64,000 bases of DNA from Planctomycetota bacterium (GTDB lineage: Bacteria; Planctomycetota; UBA1135; GCA-002686595), in contig JAJDEU010000037.1 of assembly GCA_029259635.1 (NCBI GenBank), positions 1 through 64,000 of the forward strand, given 5' to 3'. Below the pieces are notes generated by a model, which ran no database searches, had not been told where the DNA came from, and saw only the letters and a program-made list of their open reading frames with translations. Positions 40,505 to 49,079 of the stretch are shown piece by piece; the first letter of the stretch is position 1; each line of letters begins with the position of its first letter. A program made the position numbers and the translations under genes.

Positions 40505-41878
40505 CTAGTCCGCCTTGGGGTAGGAGAGCGATTTGGGCAGGGTGAACTGTCGGTGCCCTTCAATTCCGCCGAGAAATCCGAAGCCGGACTGACGCGCGCC
40601 TACCCAAGGCGTGCCCTTCGCGCTGCCCAGGTATTGGTTGATGCCGACTTGACCCGAGCGAATGCCGCGCGCGACGCGCAAGCCTTTCTCCAGGTCGCCG
40701 GTATAGACGTTGGCGCCGAGTCCGTAGGGCGTGTCGTTGGCGAGTTCGACCGCGCGCTCTTCGGTCCCGTCGAAGGGCGTCAAGGAGACCACCGGGCCAA
40801 AGGTCTCTTCGTGGGAAATGGTGAGCGACTGATCCACATCGCCAAGGACCGTCGCGGGGTAAAAGAAGCCCTCGCCCGACTCCGACTCGCCACCGAGTAA
40901 GAGCCGCGCTCCCGAAGCCACGGCATCCGTCACTTGCGCCGCCACTTTGCTGCGTTGTTCCGCGCTGACCATCGGTCCCATCTTGGAACCCGCGTCAAAG
41001 CCGCTGCCGTGACTCCAGTCCGAGGCTTTCGCAACGACCAGCTCCTCGAACTCTTTCGCGACCTTCTCGGCGACATAGACGCGCTCGACGCTGCAACACA
41101 CCTGACCGGTATTGCGCAGCGAGTGTCGCACGGCGCACTCCGCCGCGCTCTCGAGATCCGCATCCTCGAACACCACCAGTGGATCCTTGCCGCCGAGCTC
41201 CAAGATCAGACGCTTCAGCCCGTCACCCGCCGCCTTCATGATCCGCTCGCCGGTGTCGCGACTGCCGACAAAGCCAATCATGTCGACGTCGCTCTTCACC
41301 AAGCTTGCGCCCACATCGCCGCCGCCCTGCACGAGGTTCAAGACACCCTTCGGCAATGCGCTCCCAAAACACTCGGCGATCAGAGCGCCGGTGAGCGGAA
41401 CCAACTCGCTCGGCTTGAATACCACCGTATTTCCCGCCGCCAGAGCGGGAATCAAAATCGACAGCGGCATGCCCACGGGAAAGTTCCACGGCGTAATCGC
41501 CGCGACCACTCCCAGCGGCTGACGCTCGAGCACGGTCTCCGACCCTTTCGCCGGCAAGACCTCGGGAGCGAGCGCCACGGCAACCTCTTCGAGCACTTCC
41601 GCCGTGTGCCCCACCCAAGCCGCCGCTTCGCGCCGAGCCTCCGCCACCGGCTTGCCCATCTCGCGCGTAATCGTCTCCGCCAGCTCATCCACCTTTTCGC
41701 CAAGCCGTGCCGCACCCGCGCGCAGCAGCTCCGCGCGTTCCTCAAAGGGCGTTGCCTCCCAAGCCGGCTGGACCTCGCGAGCCCGTGCGACGACCTCGCG
41801 CAACTCGCTCTCACTCGTCGTCGAAATCACTGCAATCGTTTCGCCCGTCGCCGGATCGATATCGTTGAAACTGCTCAT
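40505..41878 (-). CDS. NAD(P)-dependent aldehyde dehydrogenase (succinate-semialdehyde type)
   Basis: The 457-residue protein is an ALDH-superfamily enzyme oxidising an aldehyde to the acid. NAD-binding PWNFP, the general base in 'RLILELGGKDPLVVF', the catalytic cysteine in NTGQVCCSVER (two adjacent Cys) and EETFGPVVS are all intact. It is close to the succinate-semialdehyde/general aldehyde branch; exact substrate is uncertain. It stands alone, converging on the toroid-repeat gene. Confidence 0.92.
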   Translation of the reverse strand: MSSFNDIDPATGETIAVISTTSESELREVVARAREVQPAWEATPFEERAELLRAGAARLGEKVDELAETITREMGKPVAEARREAAAWVGHTAEVLEEVAVALAPEVLPAKGSETVLERQPLGVVAAITPWNFPVGMPLSILIPALAAGNTVVFKPSELVPLTGALIAECFGSALPKGVLNLVQGGGDVGASLVKSDVDMIGFVGSRDTGERIMKAAGDGLKRLILELGGKDPLVVFEDADLESAAECAVRHSLRNTGQVCCSVERVYVAEKVAKEFEELVVAKASDWSHGSGFDAGSKMGPMVSAEQRSKVAAQVTDAVASGARLLLGGESESGEGFFYPATVLGDVDQSLTISHEETFGPVVSLTPFDGTEERAVELANDTPYGLGANVYTGDLEKGLRVARGIRSGQVGINQYLGSAKGTPWVGARQSGFGFLGGIEGHRQFTLPKSLSYPKAD

Positions 41879-42082
41879 CGAGCCAGTTTAGCAATTCCCC
41901 CGGTACCTCATGACAACCCGAAGCCAAAAAGCCATGGCGGCGCGGACACGCTCCGAATCTCGCGTTAGCTAACATCTCCTGTAGAGTTCGTGGGGTTCAC
42001 CTCATAGCGAGTGCGCTGTCTCTTTTCAGCCGTCAACAAACCGAGCGCAAAAAGTGCAAAGCTCTAAGCTCCTCCTCTAAAA

Positions 42083-43159
42083 ATGACTCCTTGCGTCTTC
42101 CGCGAAGCCGGCCTGCACGTCTTCTTGTGCGTCCTCTGCATCACGTCGAGTTCGTGTTTTTCGAAGCCGCCATTGAAGTCGACGAATCTTCCGAACGTGA
42201 CCATCTTCGCGTCCAACGTTCAGGAACTCGAAGCCGCAGAAGAGATCATTGAAGGATTCTCGCGGGGGGTTCCGGAAACGCTTCTCGTCGATGATTCGAT
42301 CCCGGTTCAAATCCTGTTGTTGGAGACAGATTCTCCGGGAGAATTCAATCCGCCGGGTCTGATGACCGAAACTCCCTTCTTCAACACCAAAACGATTCGA
42401 GTCTATGGCTCCGGATGGCGGAGCTTGCTGGGGCACGAACTTTTTCACGCCTATTTCAACTTCTCCCTGAAAGGCGTTCCGCAGTTCATCCAAGAGGGGC
42501 TAGCGGACTGGTTCGGATCGAGGGACCAGAATGGCGACCCAGAGATGAGACTCCACCGATGGGCCTGGCTCTTGGAAGAGAAACGGATCGGCTTTCTAAG
42601 CCTTGAGACAAAGTCTCCCTCGTTGGGACAAGAATTTGGATGCCTGCTCAGCTCAGGTGAAATTTGCGAGCCGAACCGTCGACTCTCATTTGAGGAACTT
42701 ATCGAGCAAACCAGCTTGAGCATCCAGCACCTTGATCAAGATCAAGTCGCTTTTCTCTACGCGGTAGGATTCGCGATTGTCGAAGACATCGCGACGTCCC
42801 GCCCACATCTCCTCGTTGCCGAGAAACTGAAAAAGCAGAGCGACGAAACGACCGAACAGTATTTCGAACGCTTGGGTGTGCCTTCGATTCCCGAGATCTG
42901 CGCCAGAGCCGAACGCAAAGTGAATAGTGCTTCACCCACCCGTGTTTTCTGGCTGTCTCTTCGCAGGGAGCTCGACAGAATTATCCGAGCAGATCGATCG
43001 GACTCTCGCACGGAGGCGGAGTTCATGGAGACGTTTCGGGCCAAGATTAATTATCGGGGCGCGGACCACGAACTCCTCTCCGATCCCGAGTTCCTCCAGC
43101 TCGTTTCGGAACACTGGTTTCTAATCCACGGCTCCGAAGGCGCAATCTCTCTCAACTAG
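42083..43159 (+). CDS. Lipoprotein with HExxH zinc-peptidase motif
   Basis: The 358-residue protein starts with a hydrophobic signal and a lipobox-like SSSC (C25). HELFH (118-122) followed by EGLADW (E138) is a gluzincin-type zinc site with a 15-residue spacing, shorter than in M1 peptidases. The rest is helical, without a recognised domain. It is probably a surface-attached metalloprotease or an inactive relative. Its codons contain more A/T at third positions than neighbouring genes, hinting at a different origin. About 200 bp of featureless sequence precede it. Confidence 0.72.
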   Translation: MTPCVFREAGLHVFLCVLCITSSSCFSKPPLKSTNLPNVTIFASNVQELEAAEEIIEGFSRGVPETLLVDDSIPVQILLLETDSPGEFNPPGLMTETPFFNTKTIRVYGSGWRSLLGHELFHAYFNFSLKGVPQFIQEGLADWFGSRDQNGDPEMRLHRWAWLLEEKRIGFLSLETKSPSLGQEFGCLLSSGEICEPNRRLSFEELIEQTSLSIQHLDQDQVAFLYAVGFAIVEDIATSRPHLLVAEKLKKQSDETTEQYFERLGVPSIPEICARAERKVNSASPTRVFWLSLRRELDRIIRADRSDSRTEAEFMETFRAKINYRGADHELLSDPEFLQLVSEHWFLIHGSEGAISLN

Positions 43160-43238
43160 AACCCGACGATTCGAGACTTGCTAGGACGCAGCGGAGAGTC
43201 AGCGAGGCGACAGTTCCGAACGGAACGTCCTCGTCCCT

Positions 43239-43832
43239 TCAGCGCAGCAAACCGGCGCGAGTCGGCGGCCACAGGCGCAGGTCGACTCGGCCTCGGATAT
43301 TTTCGAGCGGGACGAGTCCAAATTCGCGGCTGTCGGAGGAGCGCGGGCGGTTGTCGCCGAGAACGAAGAGGAAGCCTTCGCGGACGACGAAGAAGCTCGG
43401 GGCTTCGATTCCCTCGAAGGCGACGTAGGGTTCGTCCGCCAGCTCACCATTGATCCAGACCTTGCCGTTGCAGATATAGATCTCGTCACCGGCGATGCCG
43501 ATCACGCGCTTGATGTAGTCGACCGATGGATCGAGGGGATAGCGCAGGACGATGATGTCACCGCGCGCAACGTCGTCGACCATGTAGCTCCAAGGCTCGA
43601 TCAGGATTCGATCTCCATCGGCGATTCCCGGGGCCATCGAACTTCCACGAACCACCGAGAGGTTGAACAGGAGGCAGTAGATGACGAATGCCGGAATGGA
43701 GGCTCGCAGGCCCTCGACGATGAGGCCGCGCAGAAGGCCGCGCCGGCCGGTTCGCTTCGTGTGCCTTTTCGCTTCGCCCGATGCGCTGACATCGGAGGAG
43801 GTGGGAGGAGGATTGGGAAGCTCAAAGGGCAT
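43239..43832 (-). CDS. lepB: Signal peptidase I
   Basis: The 197-residue protein has one N-terminal membrane helix (about 43-60) and S26-family boxes. VRGSSMAPG contains the nucleophile S65, 'DYIKRVIGIAGDEI' the general base K108, and GDNRPRSSDSREFG box E. It cleaves signal peptides on the outer face of the cytoplasmic membrane. The polar N-terminal extension before the helix (40 residues) is common in signal peptidases outside enterobacteria. Confidence 0.94.
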   Translation of the reverse strand: MPFELPNPPPTSSDVSASGEAKRHTKRTGRRGLLRGLIVEGLRASIPAFVIYCLLFNLSVVRGSSMAPGIADGDRILIEPWSYMVDDVARGDIIVLRYPLDPSVDYIKRVIGIAGDEIYICNGKVWINGELADEPYVAFEGIEAPSFFVVREGFLFVLGDNRPRSSDSREFGLVPLENIRGRVDLRLWPPTRAGLLR

Positions 43833-44078
43833 GCTCCCCTATCGTGCGAGGCGAGTTACCGCCTTGAACCGAAGAGGGTCAAGCCGCATCGGACGCAGAT
43901 GCCGTTCGAAATGCCTGGGCTCCGGAGCCCCACTCCGGTCGGTGAGGAGTCGATTCAGATCTGGGCGAGCCTGTGGAACCCTTTTCCAGTCAAGGTGTTA
44001 GGACTCCACCCGACGCGGGACGGGGCGCTCATCTTCGGTTTTAAGGCCCCACCGAGGACTGGCCGGTCGGATTCGACG

Positions 44079-44123
44079 GTGACTTCCACGAAGGCGACTT
44101 CCGCTAAGGCGACTTCCATTAGG
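44079..44123 (+). repeat. Three tandem 15-bp repeats
   Basis: Units GTGACTTCCACGAAG, GCGACTTCCGCTAAG and GCGACTTCCATTAGG follow each other without gaps, ending 19 bp before a 34-codon ORF. The shared core is GACTTCC. They could be a regulatory array or a chance triplication in an intergenic region. Confidence 0.6.
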
Positions 44124-44142
44124 AAAGCAGAGGAGTCCGATT

Positions 44143-44247
44143 ATGTTGAAACGAGCACTAGCCCACCTGATCTGCCGCTCTCTCGAAATAGCGGTCGGCC
44201 TCTGCACCCTGCAGATGGCGATCTACATCTCCAAGCAACTCAGCTGA
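44143..44247 (+). CDS. Possible 34-residue membrane peptide
   Basis: The ATG is preceded at a good distance by a strong Shine-Dalgarno sequence (AGAGGAG, 7 bases upstream). The peptide starts MLKRALAHLICRSLEIAV and is mostly hydrophobic with basic ends, so it could form a single membrane helix. It has two Cys (positions 11 and 21). The unit is bracketed by the 15-bp repeats upstream and a strong hairpin 118 bp downstream, consistent with a short monocistronic transcript. No family is recognised, and the ORF may be fortuitous. Confidence 0.4.
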   Translation: MLKRALAHLICRSLEIAVGLCTLQMAIYISKQLS

Positions 44248-44364
44248 TCGATCCAGCCGTTCCCCTCCGAGTCCAGACCTCGGAAATCGAATCCAAGCCA
44301 TTCGATCAATCGCCGACTTCCGTCGGAGGGTGGAAAGGGAACGCGAAGGAATGGCTGGTAACGC

Positions 44365-44400
44365 AGAACGGGCGCTCCCTGGGGGGGGAGCGCCCGTTCT
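44365..44400 (+). terminator. Strong GC-rich stem-loop, likely terminator
   Basis: AGAACGGGCGCTCCC (44365-44379) pairs perfectly with GGGAGCGCCCGTTCT (44386-44400) around a 6-base loop TGGGGG. CTTGTTT follows, giving a weak U-tract. It ends the region of the 34-codon ORF and, read on the other strand, follows the small basic gene at 44486-44794. Confidence 0.75.
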
Positions 44401-44485
44401 CTTGTTTCGAGCCGCAATTCGAGCTTTATCGGCGAGGCGGCAGTCTCGCTTCGCGCACGAGAATCCGTGCGTGAGATTCCGTTTG

Positions 44486-44794
44486 CTACTGACCCGTCGC
44501 AGCCGCACCGGCATTCGCAGGAGTCGTCGCGGCGCTGCTCGCGACGCGGCGATTGTTGCCACGACGGCGCTTACGGGCACGCTCGGTCAAGAACTTGCCG
44601 GATCCCATACCGATCTTGCGCCTGCGCTGGCGCCCGCGGGTCGGGCCGCCGCATTTGATTCGAAAGTGAGCCACTGGATCCTCGTGGGGGTCTGGGGGGA
44701 GCTGATTCGAGACAATCAGATCGTTGAAATCAGGCGGAGAGAGCCACCTGGAGTTGAATTCGAGCGGAAACTTGTATCCGGCCGGGGAGCCCAT
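44486..44794 (-). CDS. Small basic protein, unrecognised
   Basis: The 102-residue protein starts with MGSPAGYKFPLEFNSRWL, continues through 'HFRIKCGGPTRGRQRRRKIG' and ends with a strongly basic stretch (ERARKRRRGNNRR) and an Ala/Thr-rich tail. Third-position GC and the high use of CGC/GGC/AAG codons match real genes here. The ATG at 44794 has GAAGG five to six bases upstream. It lies 105 bp downstream of the sulfatase-like gene, same strand. No family is recognised; the basic tail could bind nucleic acid or polyanionic glycan. Confidence 0.6.
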   Translation of the reverse strand: MGSPAGYKFPLEFNSRWLSPPDFNDLIVSNQLPPDPHEDPVAHFRIKCGGPTRGRQRRRKIGMGSGKFLTERARKRRRGNNRRVASSAATTPANAGAAATGQ

Positions 44795-44899
44795 GACAAG
44801 CCTTCGGTCGACCAAATTGCCGTCGGAACCGGCTCCGCCAGCCTTTCCGAACGTGGTGTCTCCGAGCGGGCGAGAAAAAGAGGCTCATCGGCCTTGCCC

Positions 44900-46834
44900 T
44901 CAGTCGGACTCGTCATCCCCGCCCAAGTAGCCCAGCCCGCCCAGTGCATCGGCGCTCGCACCCAGTCCGGTGAGCTCGACTTCACTATCGATCGAGACCC
45001 AGGGCGCACGCAGAGCGTCCATGCGACCGGCAAGCTCTGCCCGTCGCTCCGGAAACTGATCCGACACATCGAACTCCCCCACCGGGTCGCTCGATAAGTC
45101 GAAGAGAAACTCGGTGACGTCCTCGCCCTGACCCATCCGAACGAACTTCCAGTCGCCCTCGTAGTAGGCATAGCGAACGTCCGTCAGGGATTCGTGATCG
45201 CGATCCTCAACGAGAATGGGCCGCTGGCTCGGTAGCTCATCGCTCAAGAGATTCAGTCCGTGCTGATCGGGCGCAGGCGGCCGTCCCGCAAGAGCGAGAA
45301 TCGTCGGCGCAATATCGATTCCACTAGTGGGCTCTGTACGAATTCCACTTTTCGGGTTTGTGCCGGGCAGTCGAATACAGAGAGGCACACGCACCTGCGG
45401 CTCGATGATGTCTTCGTGCTTGAACCGTCCCGCTTCGCCAAACGCCTCACCGTGGTCGGCGGTCATAATCACCGCCGTGTTGGAGCTATCGAGGTTCAGG
45501 CTCTCCAAGAACACCCCCACCTTGCGATCCAGTTCCAAGAGCTCGGCGTCGTAGAGATCGGCCACGTGACGGCCGTCCGCCTCCGTCGGCACATAGCCAT
45601 CGACGTAGTTGTCACTGCGGAAGAGATATCCGTCGAGGTCTCCGTCGTAGGGCCGAACGAGCGCTTCTCTCGACTCACTCCCCGGCAGGTACGGCCAGTG
45701 CACGTCGTACAAGTTGATCATGCAAAACCACGGCCGCGGATCTTCGCGCTCGATCCAATCCTTCGCGAGCGCCAAGACTTCATCCGCGGGGCGCTGGAAG
45801 TCTTGGAACCAGTGCGGCATGCCGTTCGACGGAATCCACTTCAGTTTGTCGGCCAGTACCGCTTGCACGTCGTGCACCAGACGCCAGGCGCGCGTAAAGC
45901 ACACGGCCGGATCCACGCGATCATCGTAGACCTCGAATCCGCGCTGAATGCCGGTCGTACCGGCCAAAACCCAGGTTCCGACAAAGGCTCCGGTTCGATA
46001 GCCGGAGAGTGCGAGCTCCATGGCTACAGACTCTGACAGTGTTGGGTCGAGCTGCATGCGATAGAGCCGAGCGCCGGTGGCCGCCGGATACTTCCCGGTC
46101 AGCATCGAGAGGTGCGATGTGAACGTGAAAATGGAAACCGAGCGAGCGGATTGAAAGACCAGCGACTCCTCGGCGAATTTCGAGAGCTCCGGTGTGGTCT
46201 CTCTCGAATAACCGTAGGGCGTCAAGTGGTCCGGCCGCGTCGTATCCCACACGAGCAATAAGATATTGGGGCGGGCCGCGAGCTCTTCCGAGATCGAATC
46301 GGGAGCGGGGAGCAAGCTGCGACCGGGCGGCAGGAACACTCCCACGATAATGGAGACAGCGAGCACTCCCAGCGCGCCCCCTCGCGAAGCCAACCGGCTC
46401 AAGAACCGATTCAAGATCGTCGTCGCGATCACGAGTCCGAGCAGAAGTCCCGCGACCTCGAGCCACGGTCGCGCGGTAAACAGAGCGTCTGTGTTTTGCC
46501 CCAGCGTCGTGTAGCGGTCGAGCGCCGAGTGAACAACGATGGGAGCCGCCATCCAGAAAGCCAGTCGGCTCCACGCTGCCGACGACCGAGCGGCCAGGCC
46601 GAGTCGACCGCCGAGGCAACCCGGAAGCGCTGCAGGGACCCCTGCGACGAGCGCAAAGACCGCCCACAACAAGCAGGCATGCAGGAAGGTCACAGCCTCG
46701 AGTGGCTGATTGGCATGGTCGAGGCGCACAAACACGACCTCGAGAGCCGCAGCGACGGGGACGAGCACCACCGCTGCTCGAAACAGGGCTTTTAGGTCGC
46801 TACCCACGCTCACCGACACTGGCTGATTCGTCAT
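44900..46834 (-). CDS. Membrane-bound sulfatase-fold protein lacking the formylglycine Cys
   Basis: The 644-residue protein has about four N-terminal membrane helices (about 15-170), then a sulfatase/alkaline-phosphatase-superfamily domain starting 'NILLLVWDTTRPDHLTPYG'. Metal-site segments include DTT, TADHGEAFG and the KHEDIIEP region. At the place where sulfatases carry C/S-x-P-x-R, it reads FTFTSHLSMLTGKYP, with Thr/Ser and no Pro-x-Arg. The pattern resembles phosphoglycerol or phosphoethanolamine transferases rather than FGly sulfatases. The active domain should face the periplasm. Confidence 0.85.
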   Translation of the reverse strand: MTNQPVSVSVGSDLKALFRAAVVLVPVAAALEVVFVRLDHANQPLEAVTFLHACLLWAVFALVAGVPAALPGCLGGRLGLAARSSAAWSRLAFWMAAPIVVHSALDRYTTLGQNTDALFTARPWLEVAGLLLGLVIATTILNRFLSRLASRGGALGVLAVSIIVGVFLPPGRSLLPAPDSISEELAARPNILLLVWDTTRPDHLTPYGYSRETTPELSKFAEESLVFQSARSVSIFTFTSHLSMLTGKYPAATGARLYRMQLDPTLSESVAMELALSGYRTGAFVGTWVLAGTTGIQRGFEVYDDRVDPAVCFTRAWRLVHDVQAVLADKLKWIPSNGMPHWFQDFQRPADEVLALAKDWIEREDPRPWFCMINLYDVHWPYLPGSESREALVRPYDGDLDGYLFRSDNYVDGYVPTEADGRHVADLYDAELLELDRKVGVFLESLNLDSSNTAVIMTADHGEAFGEAGRFKHEDIIEPQVRVPLCIRLPGTNPKSGIRTEPTSGIDIAPTILALAGRPPAPDQHGLNLLSDELPSQRPILVEDRDHESLTDVRYAYYEGDWKFVRMGQGEDVTEFLFDLSSDPVGEFDVSDQFPERRAELAGRMDALRAPWVSIDSEVELTGLGASADALGGLGYLGGDDESD

Positions 46835-47170
46835 ACAGAGCTTCGCCCCAACTGGGGAGTTAACTTCGCGATCGGGCTGCCCTCACCTTGAACGAATGCG
46901 CGCTTTGATCCGGCATTTCAACTCGAGCGGGCGTCGCCGCAGATGGGCAGGAGGATACGGCTTCCCCGCGCTCACTCCACAAGTTCCTCTTCCCAACCGC
47001 CCTCGTATCCCGAGGAGCTCTACGTGCTCCGCGATCACAGCTCCATGGCCCCGACCGGATTCAGAGCGACGATCGAGGCTGCCGGATGGGGACCGGAAAG
47101 CCCCCGAAGGCGCGCGTTTCGCCGAGTGAAGCCTGCCTGTCCGGGCTCTAGAAGAACGGACTCTGCCTCT
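46835..47170. other. Intergenic region, possible gene remnant
   Basis: No complete gene is seen in these 336 bases between two same-strand genes. A stretch near 47010-47100 has codon usage that looks coding on the plus strand ('ELYVLRDHSSMAPTGF' and following), but it has no start with a ribosome-binding site and is not recognised, so it may be a decayed fragment. Confidence 0.3.
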
Positions 47171-48475
47171 TCACTCCCCGAAGTAGATTCTCAGCAGAGG
47201 GCTAACGCTCATTCCCATCGTCGCTCCGGTATCGAACGCGACGACTTGCGCCCAGAGATTGATGTAGATCAAGGTCGGGTCTTCGGGAATGGATCGGTTG
47301 AAGTTGAAGCCGCCGGTGCCACCTTGCCCAGGGGTACCGCCCGTCCTTCGGTTGAAGGAATAGTAGGGCTGGGTCAAGTCGACAAAGAACTGACCTCCAG
47401 CAAAAGGAACCTCGTCCATCGCAGTCCCGACGAACAGGACGGCGAGGGTGTCTCCCAGTAGGTCCCTCCCCTCCAACCGAAGCTCACTTCCGATACGCGG
47501 TTCACCGACACCGCTCAACTTGGGTTCGAATCCGCCGGTTCCTGCGACGCCGCCCTCATCGAATTCGGCATAGGAACCGGGCGGGTACTGGTTGCCCACG
47601 AAAAACATCGACGTTCCCGTGCCACCGGAGGGCAGAGTTCCACCCAAGCTACTCGCGCCCGAAACGGGGTCGATCGCAGTGAGGATGCTCATCTGCTGGC
47701 TCACGTGATACAGAGTTTGATTGTCGAAGGAGAAGTTGATGCTGCCTCTCAAGGACGGGGGGCCATAGGTGCCGAGGAAGACCCGATTCGCCGGATCGCC
47801 GCCAACCAGCCTGTAAATTCGGCTAAGGGCCGTGAGGACATAGATATCTCCACCCGATCGTATCGCGATGGAAGTCGGGCGCTCACCACCGACGATGTCC
47901 CCGAAATCGTAGAACAGCGAGAGAGTCCCGGTTGTGTCCAGTCGGTAGATCGCTCCGGTTGTAATTCCCCGGTCTCCGATCAGGAGATCGCCATTGGCCA
48001 GAAAGGCGAAGGCTCGCGGAGCCACGAGCCCATCGGTCGCATCGAGAACGACCGTTCCGTTCGCGTACGAGCTATCGAAGCGCAAAACCTCGGAACTCTC
48101 ATAGTTGGCGATATAGATATCGCCCCCAGGACTGATCGTGATCGCGTTCCCTCCACCCGGACCATTGATTCCGTCCGCAGCGGTGAGAACGGTCGTCCGG
48201 ACGAGGCCGCCGTCGTAGTGGTAGACCTCGTCTTTGGCGTAGTCCGCGATCAGCATATCTCCGCCCGCGGTGAAGCCGACTGCAGTGGGCCGCTCCAGAT
48301 GGGGCGAGGCGGCGGACACCACGATGTTCCCGGTGTTCGGATTGAAGAAGTAGAGCCGCCCTGTCGTTCGATCCACGATCCACATTTGACCAGTCTCAAA
48401 GTGGGCGGCTGCGAAGGGCGCTAGGCAAGTGATTGCGGCGGAGCAAACGGCGAGGCGAAGTAGACTGCGGAGCAT
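47171..48475 (-). CDS. Secreted beta-propeller (NHL/SMP-30-like) protein
   Basis: The 434-residue protein has a signal peptide (1-24), then a six-blade-type propeller with repeats such as 'TAVGFTAGGDMLIADYAKDEVYHY', 'NAITISPGGDIYIANYESSEVLRF' and 'TSIAIRSGGDIYVLTALSRIYRL' (about 28-290). The C-terminal domain (about 320-434) with 'RIGSELRLEGRDLLGDT' and 'INLWAQVVAFDTGATMGMS' resembles a terminal domain seen in many secreted proteins of some planctomycetes. No catalytic residues are visible; a ligand or sorting role for the C-terminus is inferred. Confidence 0.78.
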   Translation of the reverse strand: MLRSLLRLAVCSAAITCLAPFAAAHFETGQMWIVDRTTGRLYFFNPNTGNIVVSAASPHLERPTAVGFTAGGDMLIADYAKDEVYHYDGGLVRTTVLTAADGINGPGGGNAITISPGGDIYIANYESSEVLRFDSSYANGTVVLDATDGLVAPRAFAFLANGDLLIGDRGITTGAIYRLDTTGTLSLFYDFGDIVGGERPTSIAIRSGGDIYVLTALSRIYRLVGGDPANRVFLGTYGPPSLRGSINFSFDNQTLYHVSQQMSILTAIDPVSGASSLGGTLPSGGTGTSMFFVGNQYPPGSYAEFDEGGVAGTGGFEPKLSGVGEPRIGSELRLEGRDLLGDTLAVLFVGTAMDEVPFAGGQFFVDLTQPYYSFNRRTGGTPGQGGTGGFNFNRSIPEDPTLIYINLWAQVVAFDTGATMGMSVSPLLRIYFGE

Positions 48476-49079
48476 CGTTCTCGTTTTATAGGCTCAAGAT
48501 TCAGAGCAGTTTGAGGGGATGGGCGCAGACTCGCAGCGGATCGAGTCACGCCTTGCGCTCTCGCTGGACTTTGCTCGGACAGGAGCGACGAAGGGTCCCG
48601 CCCGAACTCAATCCACGAAGAATCTAATTATACGCTAATGTTGCAAACCGGGGGCGGAATCGAATTGATTTCGGACCTTCCCCTGGAGGGGCTCATCGCC
48701 CGTCTTGAACGCGGAATAAGGCACCCCGTCACGCCGGACCGTCGCAAGCTGTTCCGCCACAAACACTAGAGTTCAGCGTCCTCATGCCGCTCTCCCATAC
48801 GATCCAACGCGCGGTATCCGTGAGCTCTCTCGCTACCAAAACTCTAACGATCCTCTTGGAACCCAACTTGGCATCCCCGACATTCGCACTAGCTGGACAC
48901 GGTGAAAAGGCTCGATCTCGTCGGCATCGGCATTCGAGTCAAAGTCGTGCCCGAAGAGGAAACCGAGCTCGTAGAGTCGACGCGCCATTCGATCGCCCGC
49001 TCGGCCCAATTGACGTCGCTCGTGGAGCGGACGCTACTTATCCCCTGCTACAGGCGGCGCCGTTCAACCCAGCCATTTC
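48476..49079. other. 604-bp intergenic region, no confident gene
   Basis: The region separates the propeller gene (minus) from apaH (plus). It contains a 43-codon ORF at 48638-48769 (MLQTGGGIELISDLPLEGLI...) without a ribosome-binding site, and the AT-rich patch TAATTATACGCTAAT just before it that could be a promoter. Frames near 48784-49083 are open but not coding in character. I see no RNA gene. Confidence 0.4.

Noticed and set aside
43899..44474. Long plus-strand ORF in the lepB-downstream region
   Set aside because: It runs through the 15-bp repeats, the Shine-Dalgarno-led small ORF and the strong hairpin, and its codon use is not that of the neighbouring genes.
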